The notes below the pieces were generated by a model, which was given only the letters and a program-made list of their open reading frames with translations, made no database searches and had not been told where the DNA came from. The position numbers and the translations under genes are program-made. Below are positions 1-38,801 of a stretch of DNA of 64,000 bases, piece by piece. Positions within the stretch are counted from its first letter, which is position 1; each line of letters begins with the position of its first letter. The DNA comes from Macrobrachium rosenbergii (Eukaryota > Arthropoda > Malacostraca > Decapoda > Palaemonidae), in the NCBI RefSeq assembly GCF_040412425.1, contig NC_089743.1, forward strand, positions 88,998,971 to 89,062,970. The letters are read 5' to 3'.

Positions 1-854
1 TCCCCATTTACCAGCTTTCAGGAAGTGCCTGCTCTTTGTCTTTGGGGAAAGATTTATCAGTGTTGAGCTCTTCTTTTCAAGTTTTCACTAGGGTGCCATC
101 CCCTTCATGAATGTTTCTCATGTTGAAACTTCGACAAGAGAGATTGTCATTTTCCGCAAGTTGTGATATAGTTTTATGTATTCTTTCCAGTTTTATGTAA
201 AGTGGAAATGCGTATTATATAGAAGAAGGATATTGTTTCGTTGTGTTTGTGTTTAGTTGTGAAAAGCATTGTGTTCGGTTGTTTCATGTATTTAATTGTA
301 AGTATACGCGTAATAGTGCTTTAGTACCAGTCATCGGTTGTTTGTTGGTTCAGTTGTTAATTGAACATTTGGTGTTGGTCAAAGACTGTCGTGAGAGCCA
401 GTCTCTTTACAGCTTAGTACAGTGTAGCTGTATCTAGGAAGGACTCAGGAAATGCAGCCATAGTTGTCGATACCTTCAAACCCACTTCAGTATGCCATTT
501 CATCTTAAAAGTTCATTTAGGGAGATTTCCTTTAGGAGATATGCATATCTAAATGCAGGAGAATTTCTTTGGATGAGGGTTATGAAGTAGAGATTGTGCT
601 CACGCCAATCCCAATCTCAATTTAGTCTAAGAACATCGAATGCGCCATTTGAACTAACAGTAAGTGTATGCCATTTATGTCTTGGATAATATACACAATG
701 CAGTATGGTTTTGATTGTGAGTTAGAATATAGTTGAAGTAACCTGGGTGTCATAGCATAAAACTTAGGCTACGATTAGGTTGGTACATTTCAAACCATTT
801 AAGCTATGTGATCACTTTACGATTTGAAATGCTATACTTATTCTGAATGAGTCG
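1..854. other. No gene recognised (AT-rich non-coding)
   Basis: I see no long open frame with recognisable protein character, no splice-consistent exon and no strong repeat. The stretch ends where DIRS-type reverse transcriptase similarity begins at about 855. It may be intergenic or an upstream intron of the ZP gene. Confidence 0.4.
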
Positions 855-1900
855 GAATAACTTAGGAGTAAAGTTACTTCTGTACCTGGACGACTGGATT
901 ATCATTGTGAAGTCCAGGGCATTGTCCCATAGGGCAAGAGAGCCTGTACTGGGCTTGGCAAGGCCCTAGGTTTACTAAGACTGTCACAAGTCATCTCTGG
1001 AACCTACACAAAAAGTGACCTACCTGGGCATTGTGATTGATTTTGTTCTGTTCAAAGTTTCCCGAAACAAGCTCAAGTAGACAAAATGTTATTAATCATG
1101 AGAGAATTCTCCTCCTCAGGGAGCATGCCCACTAAAAGCTGGTTGCATCGCTTAGGCCACTTGGCTTCTCTGGAGAAGTTAGTTCCGAGTGCTGGACTTT
1201 GGATGTTACCTCCGTTGCACTGTCAAGGGGAGAGACTTGGCCAAACCATGGGTTGTAGCTGTGGAGCCACGAACGAGTTCTTTCCCTTCACTGATTGTTG
1301 TACATAGTATTGCTTCTTGCAGGGAAGTCCCTAGAATCCCTGAACCCAGACCTGTCACTGTATTCAGTTGCCTTGGACAAGGATGGGTGTGGTTATCAGG
1401 AATCAGTCACTTCAAGGGTGTGGTCGCCAGTAGAAGCAAGTCTTCTCATTAACTGCAAGGAGTTGTTAGCCATCCAGGAGGAATTTGAGTAATTCTGTCT
1501 TCTCTAGCTCATATAAGAAGGCAGGAGTATAAACCTTGGTAGTCATCGCCACGATGGTGGAGAGGAATATTGTCCATATGCCTTAGTTGTTTCCTTGTTG
1601 GCTGTATGTTTGGTGGACACGTTAAGTCATCTAGGACAGGTGCTCTCCAGCAATTGATCTTTACCCTGCAGTTTGCAAGGCGATTTGGAGTGTTCAGCCA
1701 ACCCATCATTGATCTCTGCAGCGAGGCTGAATCATTGTCTCCAGCTGTATGTCTCCCCAGTTCTGGTCCCTCAAGCCTGGACAGTAGACATTATAGTTCA
1801 AGAATGGACAGACTTTTTGTGTATGCCTTCCTTATGTTTCCACTGTTGAAGGGTGTACTCTAGGGTTGAGGACTACTGGGAACTCCACCATGTTTCTAAT
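855..1900 (+). pseudogene. Decayed DIRS-type RT/RNase H fragment
   Basis: The fragment begins with the reverse transcriptase catalytic block read as LLLYLDDWIIIVKS at about 870-915. YLDDW is typical of DIRS elements. A diverged RT thumb follows (VTYLGIVIDF at about 1016-1050), then an RNase H-like start (SVALDKDGCGYQE at about 1357-1395 and the NCKELLAIQEE block at 1450-1490). The stretch at 1620-1860 (FARRFGVFSQPIIDLCSEAESL, split over several frames) matches the post-RNase H linker of the intact element at 59.9 kb. Stops and frameshifts break it throughout, so it is a dead relic. No terminal repeats are visible. It lies in sense orientation just before another DIRS relic in which the gag/RT order restarts, so the two are separate copies or a rearranged one. 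Confidence 0.7.
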
Positions 1901-2129
1901 CTCATTTTGGTGGCCAAGCAACAGCTACATTGATTAGTTTTTATCAACACCCCTCTCTAGACTGTCAAATCTTGATGGCACAGTGTAAGTGTAACTTGTG
2001 TTCACTTCTAACTACTTGAAGCCTGTCTATATCCAGTAGGAAGACTGCCATACACTAGCACCTTTAGTTGCAGCAGGGGAGATTTCTCTTAGTCTTTCCC
2101 TTATGTGTTACGAACAGGTATAGATGAAT

Positions 2130-4800
2130 CCTGTTCCCAGTTCTCCATCTGTGCCACCCTCTCCTTTACCTGGCTCTTGCTTCCGAACCCAACCATGTTG
2201 CCAGCCTTGAGTTGAAGATTGATAAAAGGTTTGAATTAATAGTGGTATCCATTGCCCAATTAGCATCATGAGTGAAAGTCCTAATGGACAAAGAGAGTGG
2301 TTCAGAGTGCCCAGCAGTGCTTAGTGCTAATGAAGTGTTAGTGAAGGAGGTGGCTGCTCATCCCACCAATTCCCTGGGCAAAGGTCCCTGGCATACTCGC
2401 AAAAACCTGGGGGGAGTCAAACTGGTGGCCTAAGGGAGGTCGGTGTGGTCTTTCCACAAGTAGTCGCCCCTTCAGTTCAGCCTGTTGACATATCCCAGGT
2501 TTAAACCAAGAGCCATTGGAAGGGTCTGTCTGTGGATGTGCATTGTCTGTCATCAAGTTCGGAGTAGTCAGGTTCCAGGCATCAATGGCACTTTGCAGAC
2601 AAATAAAGACTACTGAAACGGTGGATGTGTCACACTCTCCTCCGGTTCCTTGTAAGAAGATCAAGGATCCTGAGCGCCCTTTGTGTAGTCACTGGGACAG
2701 TCCAGAGCATTTTCCTTCGGACAACCTCTTGGCAGAGAATCTTTTGGTGCCCAAGCGCTCATCCTCCAGGATTGTTTCTTCTCCAGAGCGTCGACAAGCA
2801 CCCGAGCTCCCAGCAGTATCTGAATTTCCTTTGGAAGTCGAGCCCAGTAGCACCAGTGCGGCCAGTAGTGCCCAAGCACCTGGTGGCTCCCGAGCTTCCG
2901 GTAGAGGGTGTGCGCTCGTTAGCACCCAAGGTCCCAGGTGTATCTTTGTGTTCATTAGCGCCCAAGCACCCTGGGGTGACCGAGCACCCAGTAGCACCTG
3001 AGCATCCAGTGGTTTCAGAGTGCCCACTGGCGCCCACTCATCCAGCTTCGACTCGGCATCTCCTTTGGTTGGGATTTCTTCAGTGCAGCGCCCAGAGGCG
3101 CCTTCCACACAGATGACTCCTCTTATCCAGGCTCCTGCCACTGGTTTTCAGGCGCCTGCAGCTGTGGGTCAACCTTTGGACCCTATTCAGAATAAGCTGG
3201 ATAGTATTTTGAGCCTGCTCAAGAAGGCTCTGTCAGCTCCTCAGACTCCAGTAGACTTGTATTTGTCACCGATATCCTCTGACGAGGAAGAAATGGTGGA
3301 CCAGACACTCCCACTTCGGCACATGCCTCATTATAGATTTCTGCTTGCTACCTTTCCAGGTTTCTTTTCTCCAGTAGCACCTTACTTGCCTGCATCTGCC
3401 TTTTTAATGGAGTCTCAAACTTCTGGGTCCTCAAGATTACCTAAGATTGTGCTTTCTTCTTCAGCAAAGACTTTAAATGAGGTGGAAGGATGGCCTGCAG
3501 AGAATAGGGACCAAGGAAGAGCTGCCCTCAGTTTTCCTCCTTCCAGGTTATCTTAGGGGAGATACTGATTGTATGCCACAAGGGAAGCTCTTTCCCTGGG
3601 AGTTTCTGCCTCCTCCCAAGGGGACTAATCTGGGTTGATAGACTCGGCCCAAAGATCAGTGTTTACTTCAGCGAAGATCATGTTCTCCGCGTCAGAGTTG
3701 GCTCATCTCTTAAAAAACATGTTTATAGTGTTCGAGGTTATGAGCTTCTTGGATTGGTCAGTGGGTGCTCTGTCATGAAAGATCAGACTGCACTGTTTTG
3801 CCCCAGGATTCTTCCACAGATTGGCTTGGCATTCTTGTATAGACAAAGGTATCAGGGATGGCTCCTAAAAATTGGCCTCCCTTTATGCTGTGGGAATACT
3901 GAAGAAAAGAGAGCTTTGGTGCTCATTCACTTCTTAGAGAGTTACTCCTTCGCAAAGATCGGCGCTCTTGGTTTCTCCCTTAGATCGTCATCATCTGTTT
4001 CGACAGGCTACAGTTCTTGGTATTGCTTCCGATCTCCAAAAGAAGAGTACCCAAGATCTTTTGGCACAGTCCTCTAGACGCCCAAAGGAGACAGCCACCT
4101 TTAGTTCCAGGACAGTAACACCTCTACAGATGAATCCCTTATGGGGCAGCAGGCAAAGGGCTCACACTAGACCAAGATCTACTGTCCGTTTCGCGAACCA
4201 TGTGCCATTAAGAAGTCTGCCTCTAGATCTTCCTCTCGAAAGCAGAGGACAATGTCCTCTGTACTCATGTAGGAGCCAGGCTCCTCCTCTTCTGGGAGCA
4301 TTGGGAAGGGAAGGAAGCAGAACCTTGGATAGTCTCCTGAGGGAGGGTTACGCCATCCCCTTCGTTGAGAAGGGTCCTTTAGTCAGCTTGCCTGTCACAT
4401 TACAGCTTACTCTTCAGGCTCAAAGATGTTTGTACCCCTCTTGGAGGAAGTTTCATCCCTCATCAGGAAGGGGGTAATAGAGACGGTTGAGAACATATAT
4501 TCCCTAGGGGTCTACAACCAAACCAAACAGTTCTGTCATCTATTCACTAGGGAGACTGGATGACGTCCATAGATATGCAGGACACATACTTCCATGTTCA
4601 TATCCACCCGGACTCTAGGAAGTACCTCAGGTTTGTTTTTGAGGGCAGGGTGTTCCAGTTTCGTGCATCTTGTTTTGGTCTCTCGACGGCCCCCCAGGTT
4701 TTCACCAGACTTCTTGCTCCCCTCACAAAGTGGCTCCACCTCATGGGAATCAAGATATCCCTTTACCTCAATGATTGGCTCCTTTGGGCCCACTCAGAAG
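2130..4800 (+). pseudogene. Decayed DIRS-type element: gag-like region and start of RT (family B)
   Basis: The 5' portion is a gag-like region. It carries a DNA-level match to the copy at 46.2 kb, including a shared AATGAAGTGTTAGTG at about 2330 and 46262. It includes a repeated Ala/Pro-rich stretch (APEHPVAPE-like units, 2850-3060). Conserved gag blocks follow in changing frames: a pair of hydrophobic segments around 3320-3400 and a 'FLDWS' block at 3748-3765. The RT begins at about 4500 and holds TSIDMQDTYFHVHIHPD (the family motif is usually LQDAYFHVPI) and ISLYLNDWLL. The second RT Asp is therefore Asn (YLNDW instead of YLDDW), which would inactivate it even if the frames were open. The DIRS sequence stops abruptly at about 4796, where a non-LTR retrotransposon tail begins. 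Confidence 0.75.
2850..3060 (+). repeat. Degenerate tandem repeat in DIRS gag (GCGCCCAAGCACC-like units)
   Basis: Short units around 'gcccaagcacc(tgg)' recur with varying spacers and encode Ala-Pro-rich peptide. The corresponding gag region of the copy at 46.76-46.93 kb has a related unit (GCCCATTGGC-like), so the repeat is an internal property of this DIRS family. Confidence 0.5.
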
Positions 4801-5300
4801 TGCTATAGAAGCCATTCAAAGTTACAATAAAAAAAATATTGTACAACAGATTAAGTTTTCACTCCATAAATTGTATAATAATGGAAAAAATATAGAAATA
4901 TGTTGGATCCCTGCCCCTGTAGGGATTAAAGGAAATGAAGAGGCTGATAAAGCAGCTAAAGAAGTGGTCCATATGACAAGAACAAATGTAAACATCCATA
5001 TTAGTGACGACACACACAAGTAGTTCTGACGCGTCTTCGAATAGGCCATAATCATTTGACACATGGTCACTTAATGAACAGTCCATGTGGCCCTCCTCCC
5101 AAATGACCAGAGTGCAAAGTGTTAATAACAGTCAAGCATGTATTGTGTGAATATCCAAAATATAACCTGCAGCTATTATCAAATTTTGGAAATAGATCAG
5201 TGAAGGAAATTTTGTCAATCTACATTTTCGGTAATAGTAATTTTAATGTTCATGAGGAGCTGTGACTTAATAAATAAAATATAAAAAGTAAATAATAAAA
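4796..5300 (+). mobile_element. 5'-truncated non-LTR retrotransposon, RNase H and 3' end
   Basis: The translation reads AIEAIQSYNKKNIVQQ, then the RNase H block ICWIPAPVGIKGNEEADKAAKE (4890-4970). After a frameshift a C-terminal Cys/His segment follows at 5035-5265 (GPPPK.PECK, VKHVLCEYPKYNL). This is the usual 3' end of Jockey/CR1-like elements with an RNase H domain. It ends in an A-rich tail (aataaataaaatataaaaag, 5268-5310). The 5' truncation at about 4796 directly abuts DIRS RT sequence, so it looks like insertion into the older DIRS relic, although DIRS sequence does not clearly resume after the tail. Confidence 0.75.
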
Positions 5301-5489
5301 ATACGAAACCCCTTAGGTGTTCTAATGAATTTTAAAACCACTAAATTTTAAAATGTTGCTTAGCTTATTCTGAATTTTAATATACTTTCTAGTGAGTATA
5401 TATAGAAACATGAGTATACATGTATTTATTGTGAGTGTGTGTTCCAGTATGAGAGCGTATGCCTTTGTGCAGTTTTTAATTTCATTTTC

Positions 5490-5570
5490 GTTCATTCATC
5501 ATCATACCGAATGACCTATTTGGTCCCAGTGCTAGGCCAATGTCCTAGACCTGTCATTTCATCCAGATCC
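5490..5570 (+). repeat. Fragment of the SINE-like tail seen at 29.58 kb
   Basis: The string 'gaatgacctatttggtccca' followed by a 'gctaggcc' block resembles the 3' part of the repeat at 29337-29640 ('gaatgacctcataggtccca', 'ttggcc'). Only the tail is present. The match is approximate. Confidence 0.4.
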
Positions 5571-5626
5571 TTCGGGCCAGCCCTATGAGAGCTGATCGTC
5601 AGCTCAGTGGTCTGGTTAAACTGTTT

Positions 5627-5702
5627 TAATAATTCATCAATTTGTAATTCGTCCTTCACCAGAATAATAATAATTCATAAGTTTGTAATTCGTCCTCCAC
5701 CT
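5627..5702. repeat. Two-copy tandem duplication, about 41 bp
   Basis: The unit 'aataattcat...tttgtaattcgtcct.cacc' occurs twice in tandem (about 5627-5662 and 5668-5702) with a few mismatches. Confidence 0.7.
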
Positions 5703-6271
5703 TCGTTGTTTAGATAGCAGTTGTTAAGGGCATAATCCTCTATTCAGACAAAATAATGAAAACTTTTATTAAGGATGTACCATATCTCTTGTTCAGTGCC
5801 AGCATGTCAGAGATTAATTTTTTTATTTTCTTATTTTACTTTTGGATTCTCTTATTTTATTGTAATAACACCCTCAGTCTTATTTACATAATCAGTAAGA
5901 ATATTTGAAAGATGTGCCTTGTCCATGTTATGTAAGGTCTGATATAGTTAGGTATATTTTCAGTTATCAAGGGCTGCACTTAACAGACAACTACCTCACA
6001 ACCGGACATCTTCATGTATAAACAATGACCATAGCTAGTATTTTTTTCTTAGGTGATCAAGCAAGTAAAAATATGTTTGGAATCAATTTGATAGATAAGT
6101 TTATATCCTTTGGGAGGTCGAGAAAGTTTCATTAATTTTCATTCTTCAGGCAGCTTGCAGCATAGTCTGAGTAACATTTTCAGTTGCATATTACCGTAGG
6201 AAGCCTCTTAGACATTTCAGTCTCATTTCTTTAAGTACCGAAAGTTTTGAAGGAAACGTTTCTGCTTCCAG

Positions 6272-32451
<26,180 letters not shown>

Positions 32452-32527
32452 TGGCTTTTAGCATATTTTTTTTACTGTATTAAGCAGTCTTCCATAAGAA
32501 CTTTTCTGTAAATATATTGTAATAGTA

Positions 32528-32533
32528 AATAAA
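32528..32533 (+). terminator. Poly(A) signal of the ZP gene
   Basis: AATAAA lies 77 bases after the stop codon, followed about 20 bases later by a T-rich stretch. It gives a short 3' UTR. Confidence 0.75.
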
Positions 32534-32559
32534 GTTGTTTAACAATTCTCATTTCTTTT

Positions 32560-34300
32560 GGTTACTCCCTCAGTCTCAGTAGGGTGTACTATTGCATATG
32601 AGTGCGCCTTGCATTGTGTCCTGCAAGTAGTGTCAAAGGATGTTTTCTGTGTTTCTTAAGACCATAGCTGTGTTTCTTTTCATACTTCTCTCATCTGCTT
32701 ATGCAACTTCATCTTTTCTCTGCTCTAGTTTTAAACTTACCAGAGAGCAACATGTTGATAAACTAGAATGTCTGTTTCTCAGTCAAACATGGCTCTAGGT
32801 AGTATGTTCAGTTGTGGCAAAAACTTATATCCCTAGTTAGTCCTCTTGATGGATGAGAGGATATCTAGGATGTCTTGGGCGAATTTGCATTCTTCATTAC
32901 CAGAAAAAAAGTTTAGCCATAGTGTAGCAAACGTACTATGGCTACAATTACCAATATTCTTCAGAATTAAAGAATGAGTATTATTACTCGACAAGCCAGT
33001 TAGCAAAACAGTACAGGAGAAAGGAGGTTTCAGAGTTTATTCAGTAAGTTGAGCTATGTTGTACCTCAAGCTGTCAAAAAAATTCATTCTGTAGTTTAGA
33101 CTGACAAACTTCAATACAGTACAGAGCAGTTTGTTGAAGGAAAAATTTTTAGACCACTAAATTCAAATGAATGGATGTTTGTTGCAACTACAAGGAACTG
33201 GTCTTAGTTTTCAAGATATGAAAGAAATCTGTAACAATGTTGACATAACAAAGAACTTACATTTGAACTATAATATATATGAGAACTATAATATGTATTA
33301 AAACTAAAATATATATTAGAGCTATAGTACACACACTGTAGGTTTTTCTTTTTTTTCAGTACACTATTGGAGATGAGGTGTTAAAGAACAAATTTGAGGA
33401 TAGTAAGGAAACTCACATATTGCCTATTTCTACTTGATTAACCTTAATATTACAGTGGTCTGAAGATCTTCAGACAGAACATCCTAATTTTATTTACATT
33501 TGCCACAGTTTATTAATTGTCATCTTTCAATACTAACTTATTTCCTACTTACCACTTGTTTATCAAAATAATCTTCCTATACGTACCTAACTTAGCTTAG
33601 GCTAAGTTAGATACGTATAACCAATAATCAAAATAATATCAACTATTCTCCAACTCTGGCGTATGTCCCAAAATAGTTCTTTATCTTTTAAAGCACTTCA
33701 TCTCAGAGTAATCCAGAGACAATCACGAAAGTCAACACAATTTGGGGATGACCACGGAGTGTATTTTGGCTGTAACATCCAAGCTGAGGGCAGAAATTAC
33801 GTAGAATCTCTTAATGCAGTTTTTTCTACACAAAAGCACTTCACTCCTCTCTGATCCCATCCCCTTTGGGACAGACACTGTCTCAGTAACTGCCGTGTAC
33901 CCTGGAATGGAACATACAAATGGATTCGGTCTCACCAGCTGTTTGACTGATTTATCAGCTGCCAATAGACTTAATTCTTACCACAGTCACTTCTGATAGG
34001 GGAAGGATTCCAAACATGAAATCTACCACAGATTGGGTGGAGGGGAGTCACTCACTCGACCCTGACACTCTCGAGCAAACCAAGTAAAAATAAGAAAAAC
34101 AGAAATGAAAACTTAATTACATACTAACTGACATAACAAAAACAACATAACAAAAAAACATCACAATAGCAATTCGGAACTGTCATAGTAATTGGAAACT
34201 CTGGCTGTGGGTGTGCGACCTCATGGTCAACTTGGCAATCACCTGGTCAGTCTGACTTGCATGATCCTTTCACTTCAGGGAAGGGTCACGACAGAACTGC
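32560..34300. other. Intergenic, little recognisable
   Basis: AT-rich sequence after the ZP gene. A degenerate run at 33258-33335 repeats 'aactataatatat'. The hairpin at 33579-33618 is listed separately. Confidence 0.4.
33579..33618. repeat. Short near-perfect palindrome
   Basis: 'tatacgtacctaacttagc', 4-base centre, 'gctaagttagatacgtata': 19-base arms with one mismatch. Confidence 0.85.
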
Positions 34301-34899
34301 AGCATCTGTTGCAGATTCTCTGGTTCCAAAGGATCTGAGTCACAGCACAATGAATTAGACATTTATAGGAGATAATAGGTTTCATTTGTGAGTGCAATGG
34401 TCTCAAGGAAGCTTTACAGACAGGCTCTTGGCACTCGGTTCCATCCGTCCGTTTTCTCTTGAGACGTTATCCTCATTCAGTCTGCTCTTGTAATGCTGGG
34501 AGAGGTGTACCTCTGAACACTGGATCATTGAATACATTAACCTTTAGCCATTTGCTGAAGCATGTCTGAGCAAGAACTACACACTTGAGAATGCATAGTC
34601 CTGGCCCCTGCAGGTGGACTCAGTCTGCAGACTGACAAATGGCCTCTCCAGCAAGGCAGGAGCCATGGACTTGATTGCCATGACTTCCATCTAGGTATCT
34701 TGTAGCTCCTTTTTTTGGATGTAGCAAATGAGGGTTGTCACTTTGGATCAAGCATTTCCAAAATTCTTGGTGCGGCACCCAATGGTGTTGATGAGTGATG
34801 ATACTATGTCGATAGTTTGTTAACAAGCAAGGTCAGGGATGGCCTCACTGATCCTCTGCATGTATGAACAGTAGATGCAGAAGATGGCAGAGTGCCACA

Positions 34900-35580
34900 T
34901 CATCAAGCTGTTGGTCTGGTATATTCTGGGCAGGCAAAACACTGTGTTAGACAAGCTCAGTTGCCAGTGACAGGTTGTAGGAACAAAGTGGTCCCTACAT
35001 CCTAGTTTCTGGGAGGGTGGTCAAGTTTATGGGAACAAGGAATTGACCTGTTCACCATGCAGCTCAACAGAGAGTTCCAGGTGTTCTGCTCCCCAGTTCC
35101 AAATCCCTGGATTGCAGTGGAGGATGCCTTCAAGCATCCTTAGAACAATCTGGATGTACATGCTGCCTTTCCCCTGTTTTCCATGAACCATCTGGTGATC
35201 AGTCCAAAACTCAGGATGACCCTGGTAGCTCATCATTGGCCACAAGCCTAGTGGTATCTGGATCTGCTGGCTCTTCCTACAAAGGCACAGAGAAATTCCT
35301 TTCTGGCCCACTTTCCTTTATCGCCATATGCATAAGGAGCTTTGAGCTGTTGTGCGCACTCATGAAGTTAGGCCTCAGGAGTGGAATGTGTCTCTCGTCA
35401 TCCAAAGTCTTAGTCAGGCGCCCTTTGAATCCCTTAATGAATCTTCAGATAGCAAACTCACTTCAAGACTGTTCATCCTAGCCATAAGTTTACTGAAAAG
35501 GATCGGCAATATTCATGGTTTTTGTACCATATTTGACATGGTACTAAAGACCATATCAGGACCATGGCTCCTGTGAAGCA
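34900..35580 (+). pseudogene. Third YR-retroelement fragment (RNase H end and start of tyrosine recombinase)
   Basis: The reading KLRMTLVAHHWPQA..YLDLLALP (35203-35276) corresponds to TKLTLIAPFWPSRDWFTEVL in the 60-kb element. The segment RTHEVRPQEWNVSLVIQSLSQ...PFESL (35355-35440) followed by FILAISLLKRIGNI matches the part of DIRS/Ngaro recombinases leading to the first catalytic Arg. It differs clearly from the other two families here. Stops and frameshifts are frequent, and it may begin earlier, around 34600. Confidence 0.6.
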
Positions 35581-36680
35581 ATGGGAGAGACTGGGTTCCT
35601 CTGACGCCATCAGCCTCTTGCATCAGGCATCCAGGTCTGTATTGGAATTTACAAGAGTTATCCTTTCCCTGCTCATGCACACATGAATGGGAAGTTAGGC
35701 AATTCTGAGTGGCTGCTGGAACAACCTTTCTGCCTAAGGAGTGAGTTATGTGAAAATATATAAGGAAAGGAAGATACTACACTGACGAGCCCAAATTTAT
35801 ATTTATTGCAGTATCCCAATTGAAAAGTTTGCCTTATACAAATGCAGAAACAATAGTTTATTGTTATGAAGAAGCCCAAAATTAGTGATAATCAAGTTGA
35901 AGTAAAAGAAGTTAGCCCAAAGTCTTTGTAAAGGAAGTGCTTTAGTTTACATACTTCTCAAAAGGAGTCACACACAAGAATCTGAAACAAACTGAAATTG
36001 ACTTCAAAGCTGTTTCATAGAACCCTGAAATGACACCTACATATTACTGGGTACCTGTCGTAGCACCTCACCCTCACCAATACACATATTCATGTGATTT
36101 CAAGTTTCATTTGGGGTATAACCTTGATACGTAATCGTTTTTCAGTTTTAAAGTATTTTTTTTCAAAAATTATCCTGTTGTAGGCCATATAAGTGCTGGA
36201 TTGTAATACTATAGAAAATTCAATTCCTAAAGCTCTGAGATCTGCTTAGGAAATTGATTTTTTAAGTATCCTTAATTGAGTCCCTAAGAGCCATTACGCT
36301 TACAAGACAGTGATGATCATTCATAGACCTAGCTATTTGCATCCAAGACAACCTTAAAAATAGATATGAGTACAGACTTGTTTATAGTGATAATAGTGTT
36401 TACTCTGATGTACGATAAGGAAAATCATATGCTCAATTAAAGTTTAATACAGCCTGTTTATAAATTTATGGGTCCATTACCATAAATGTTTGTACATTGC
36501 ATTATAAGAGAATGACTCTGGTAACATATCCCAAAGCAAACATTATATGGAGACTGACACAGCGGGAAGGCAAACACTGGAAGACCTCCAAAAATAACTC
36601 AGCTGTGGAAAATATGATTGAAAAGAATTGCAGGAACAGTCCTAGAGACAAGGCCAGTTATGGGTGTAATGTTTATAGAA

Positions 36681-36779
<99 letters not shown>
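36681..36779. repeat. (AT)n then (GT)n compound microsatellite
   Basis: An AT tract (about 36684-36745) passes into GT (36746-36771). Confidence 0.95.
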
Positions 36780-36907
36780 GGTATAGCAAAAAATGGGCAT
36801 GTGGAAAAGTAAGTAAGAGAAACAGGACATGCAAGATAGAAGAAGATGGGGAATGCTATACGGAACAACGACCCTGCTATAGGTAAAGGCTGAAGACAAA
36901 AAGAAGA

Positions 36908-36910
<3 letters not shown>

Positions 36911-36964
<54 letters not shown>
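36911..36964. repeat. (AT)n microsatellite
   Basis: A pure AT tract of about 52 bases. Confidence 0.95.
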
Positions 36965-36966
<2 letters not shown>

Positions 36967-37342
36967 AATGCCAATTACTCTGTGATTACTTTTCAACCAT
37001 CTCAGGTTAACCTCCCCTTGGAAATCTTTATCCTTCTCTCATTTCGCTTTCGATGTTCAACCCTCACCCTGTGTCCAGCAAACCCCTCCTCTCCGGTCTG
37101 GGGAATGGCAGAGGGCCATAAAACCTCGATCAATCATTTTTGACAAGTTTGCTGAAGGGAACGTGCATTAGCTGGCAGAGTTACTAGCTTTGGACCCTAA
37201 ATTCCAGACCCCCCTCAAAAAAAAAAAATGCGATTCGAAACCGAGGGAAAATTATGAAAGTGAGACCTCTGTGTTGCCATAACCTGCAATTACGATGTAA
37301 TGTTTTGCTTATATCCTTGACAACGCTTCGAAATAAAGTTAG

Positions 37343-37345
<3 letters not shown>

Positions 37346-37398
<53 letters not shown>
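37346..37398. repeat. (CT)n microsatellite
   Basis: A pure CT tract of about 52 bases. Confidence 0.95.
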
Positions 37399-37401
<3 letters not shown>

Positions 37402-37734
37402 TAACAATTTTTTTTAACCACTTTCGAACATGTGCTCTTAATGTAGCCTTAGTTAACGAAATTGTGACAAATGTCTGATATTTTAAAAGTGCCAGTTACC
37501 TAGAGAAAAATATTTGTAAACAATTTACCAAACAAAAGCAAATCTCAATCATGGCTCCTGTAAACATTCTGAAAAAAAGTCTTCGGCATTTTTTATTCAA
37601 AAAGTCTTGATAACGTAACAATTTGCAAGTTATCCAGATAAGAGGCAAAAACCTGGATTTATATTCTGTACCAGCTTGCATTCAGTAGGTCTAGATAAGA
37701 AAATGTAGTACTTACATATAAGTCATAAAGAAGG

Positions 37735-37735
<1 letters not shown>

Positions 37736-37814
<79 letters not shown>
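37736..37814. repeat. (AT)n microsatellite
   Basis: A pure AT tract of about 78 bases. Confidence 0.95.
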
Positions 37815-37818
<4 letters not shown>

Positions 37819-37994
37819 CTGCGTTCACACCTACGGAAATTGTAGATAAATTCAGTGAGCGTCTTACTCTTGGTGCCGTAAGAAAAATGCAACAGCCTAC
37901 AGACGAATCACGGAGAGGATAATAATAATAATATAATAATAATAAAGCAACTGCTTCCTCATCCATCTCTCGTCTAAGCTCTCGCATCCCTTTT

Positions 37995-38740
37995 CCCTAA
38001 ATGCCACTCATCCATCCATCCACCCACTCTCTCCGCCCAGCCATCCACCTATTTCTGGAGAGCGGTTCCTAGATAACTCTTGTAACATCATCTCCTAATG
38101 ATGACGCTGCCGCGGCGGTTCTGTACTTGGGTCGAACTTCTGTGTATATCGTAACATCCCTGTAATTGGTTTTCCTTAACCGAGGGAGACATGATATCTC
38201 CGAACGTAATCATCAGTTTGCCGAGAAACCTTACTTCCACGGGTCTCGTAAATTAAAAGCGAAACCCGACAAAGGAGACCTGAGTTAATCTCCATGCGGA
38301 TTGCAATGGCCCTTCCTTCCCTCTCCCCTCCCCCTCCCCCACGCCCTCACCATCGCCAGACGCCCAGTCGCCCACCCCCTCCCCCTCTTTCTGGTGTTTG
38401 TCAGTAGCACTCGCCTTCGCGATATTATGTTCTCCGTGATGTTGTCCTTACAAGTATGGTATGTTAATTTTATCACCATTGTGAATTCATTTTACTTTTT
38501 TTGCCTGATGTGCTCGCCTGAACATTTTTATGCATGAATTATTTTATATTTTATATTTTATTTTCAGTCATTCTCTGAACTTGGTCATTCAAGTGGGACA
38601 GTGAGGGTATATTCACTTCAAAGTTCTGTTATCATCAGAATTACAAGAAATCAGGGAAGGGCTCAGAAAGCTTGTAATAAAAAGAATTGGATTTTTCCCT
38701 CTGGGCATCATCTTTACCGTCGCTATTCAGGTAAACAAGC

Positions 38741-38801
<61 letters not shown>

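Noticed and set aside
2689..3141. Collagen-like Gly-rich frames on the - strand
   Set aside because: These are shadows of the repeated Ala/Pro part of the DIRS gag read backwards.
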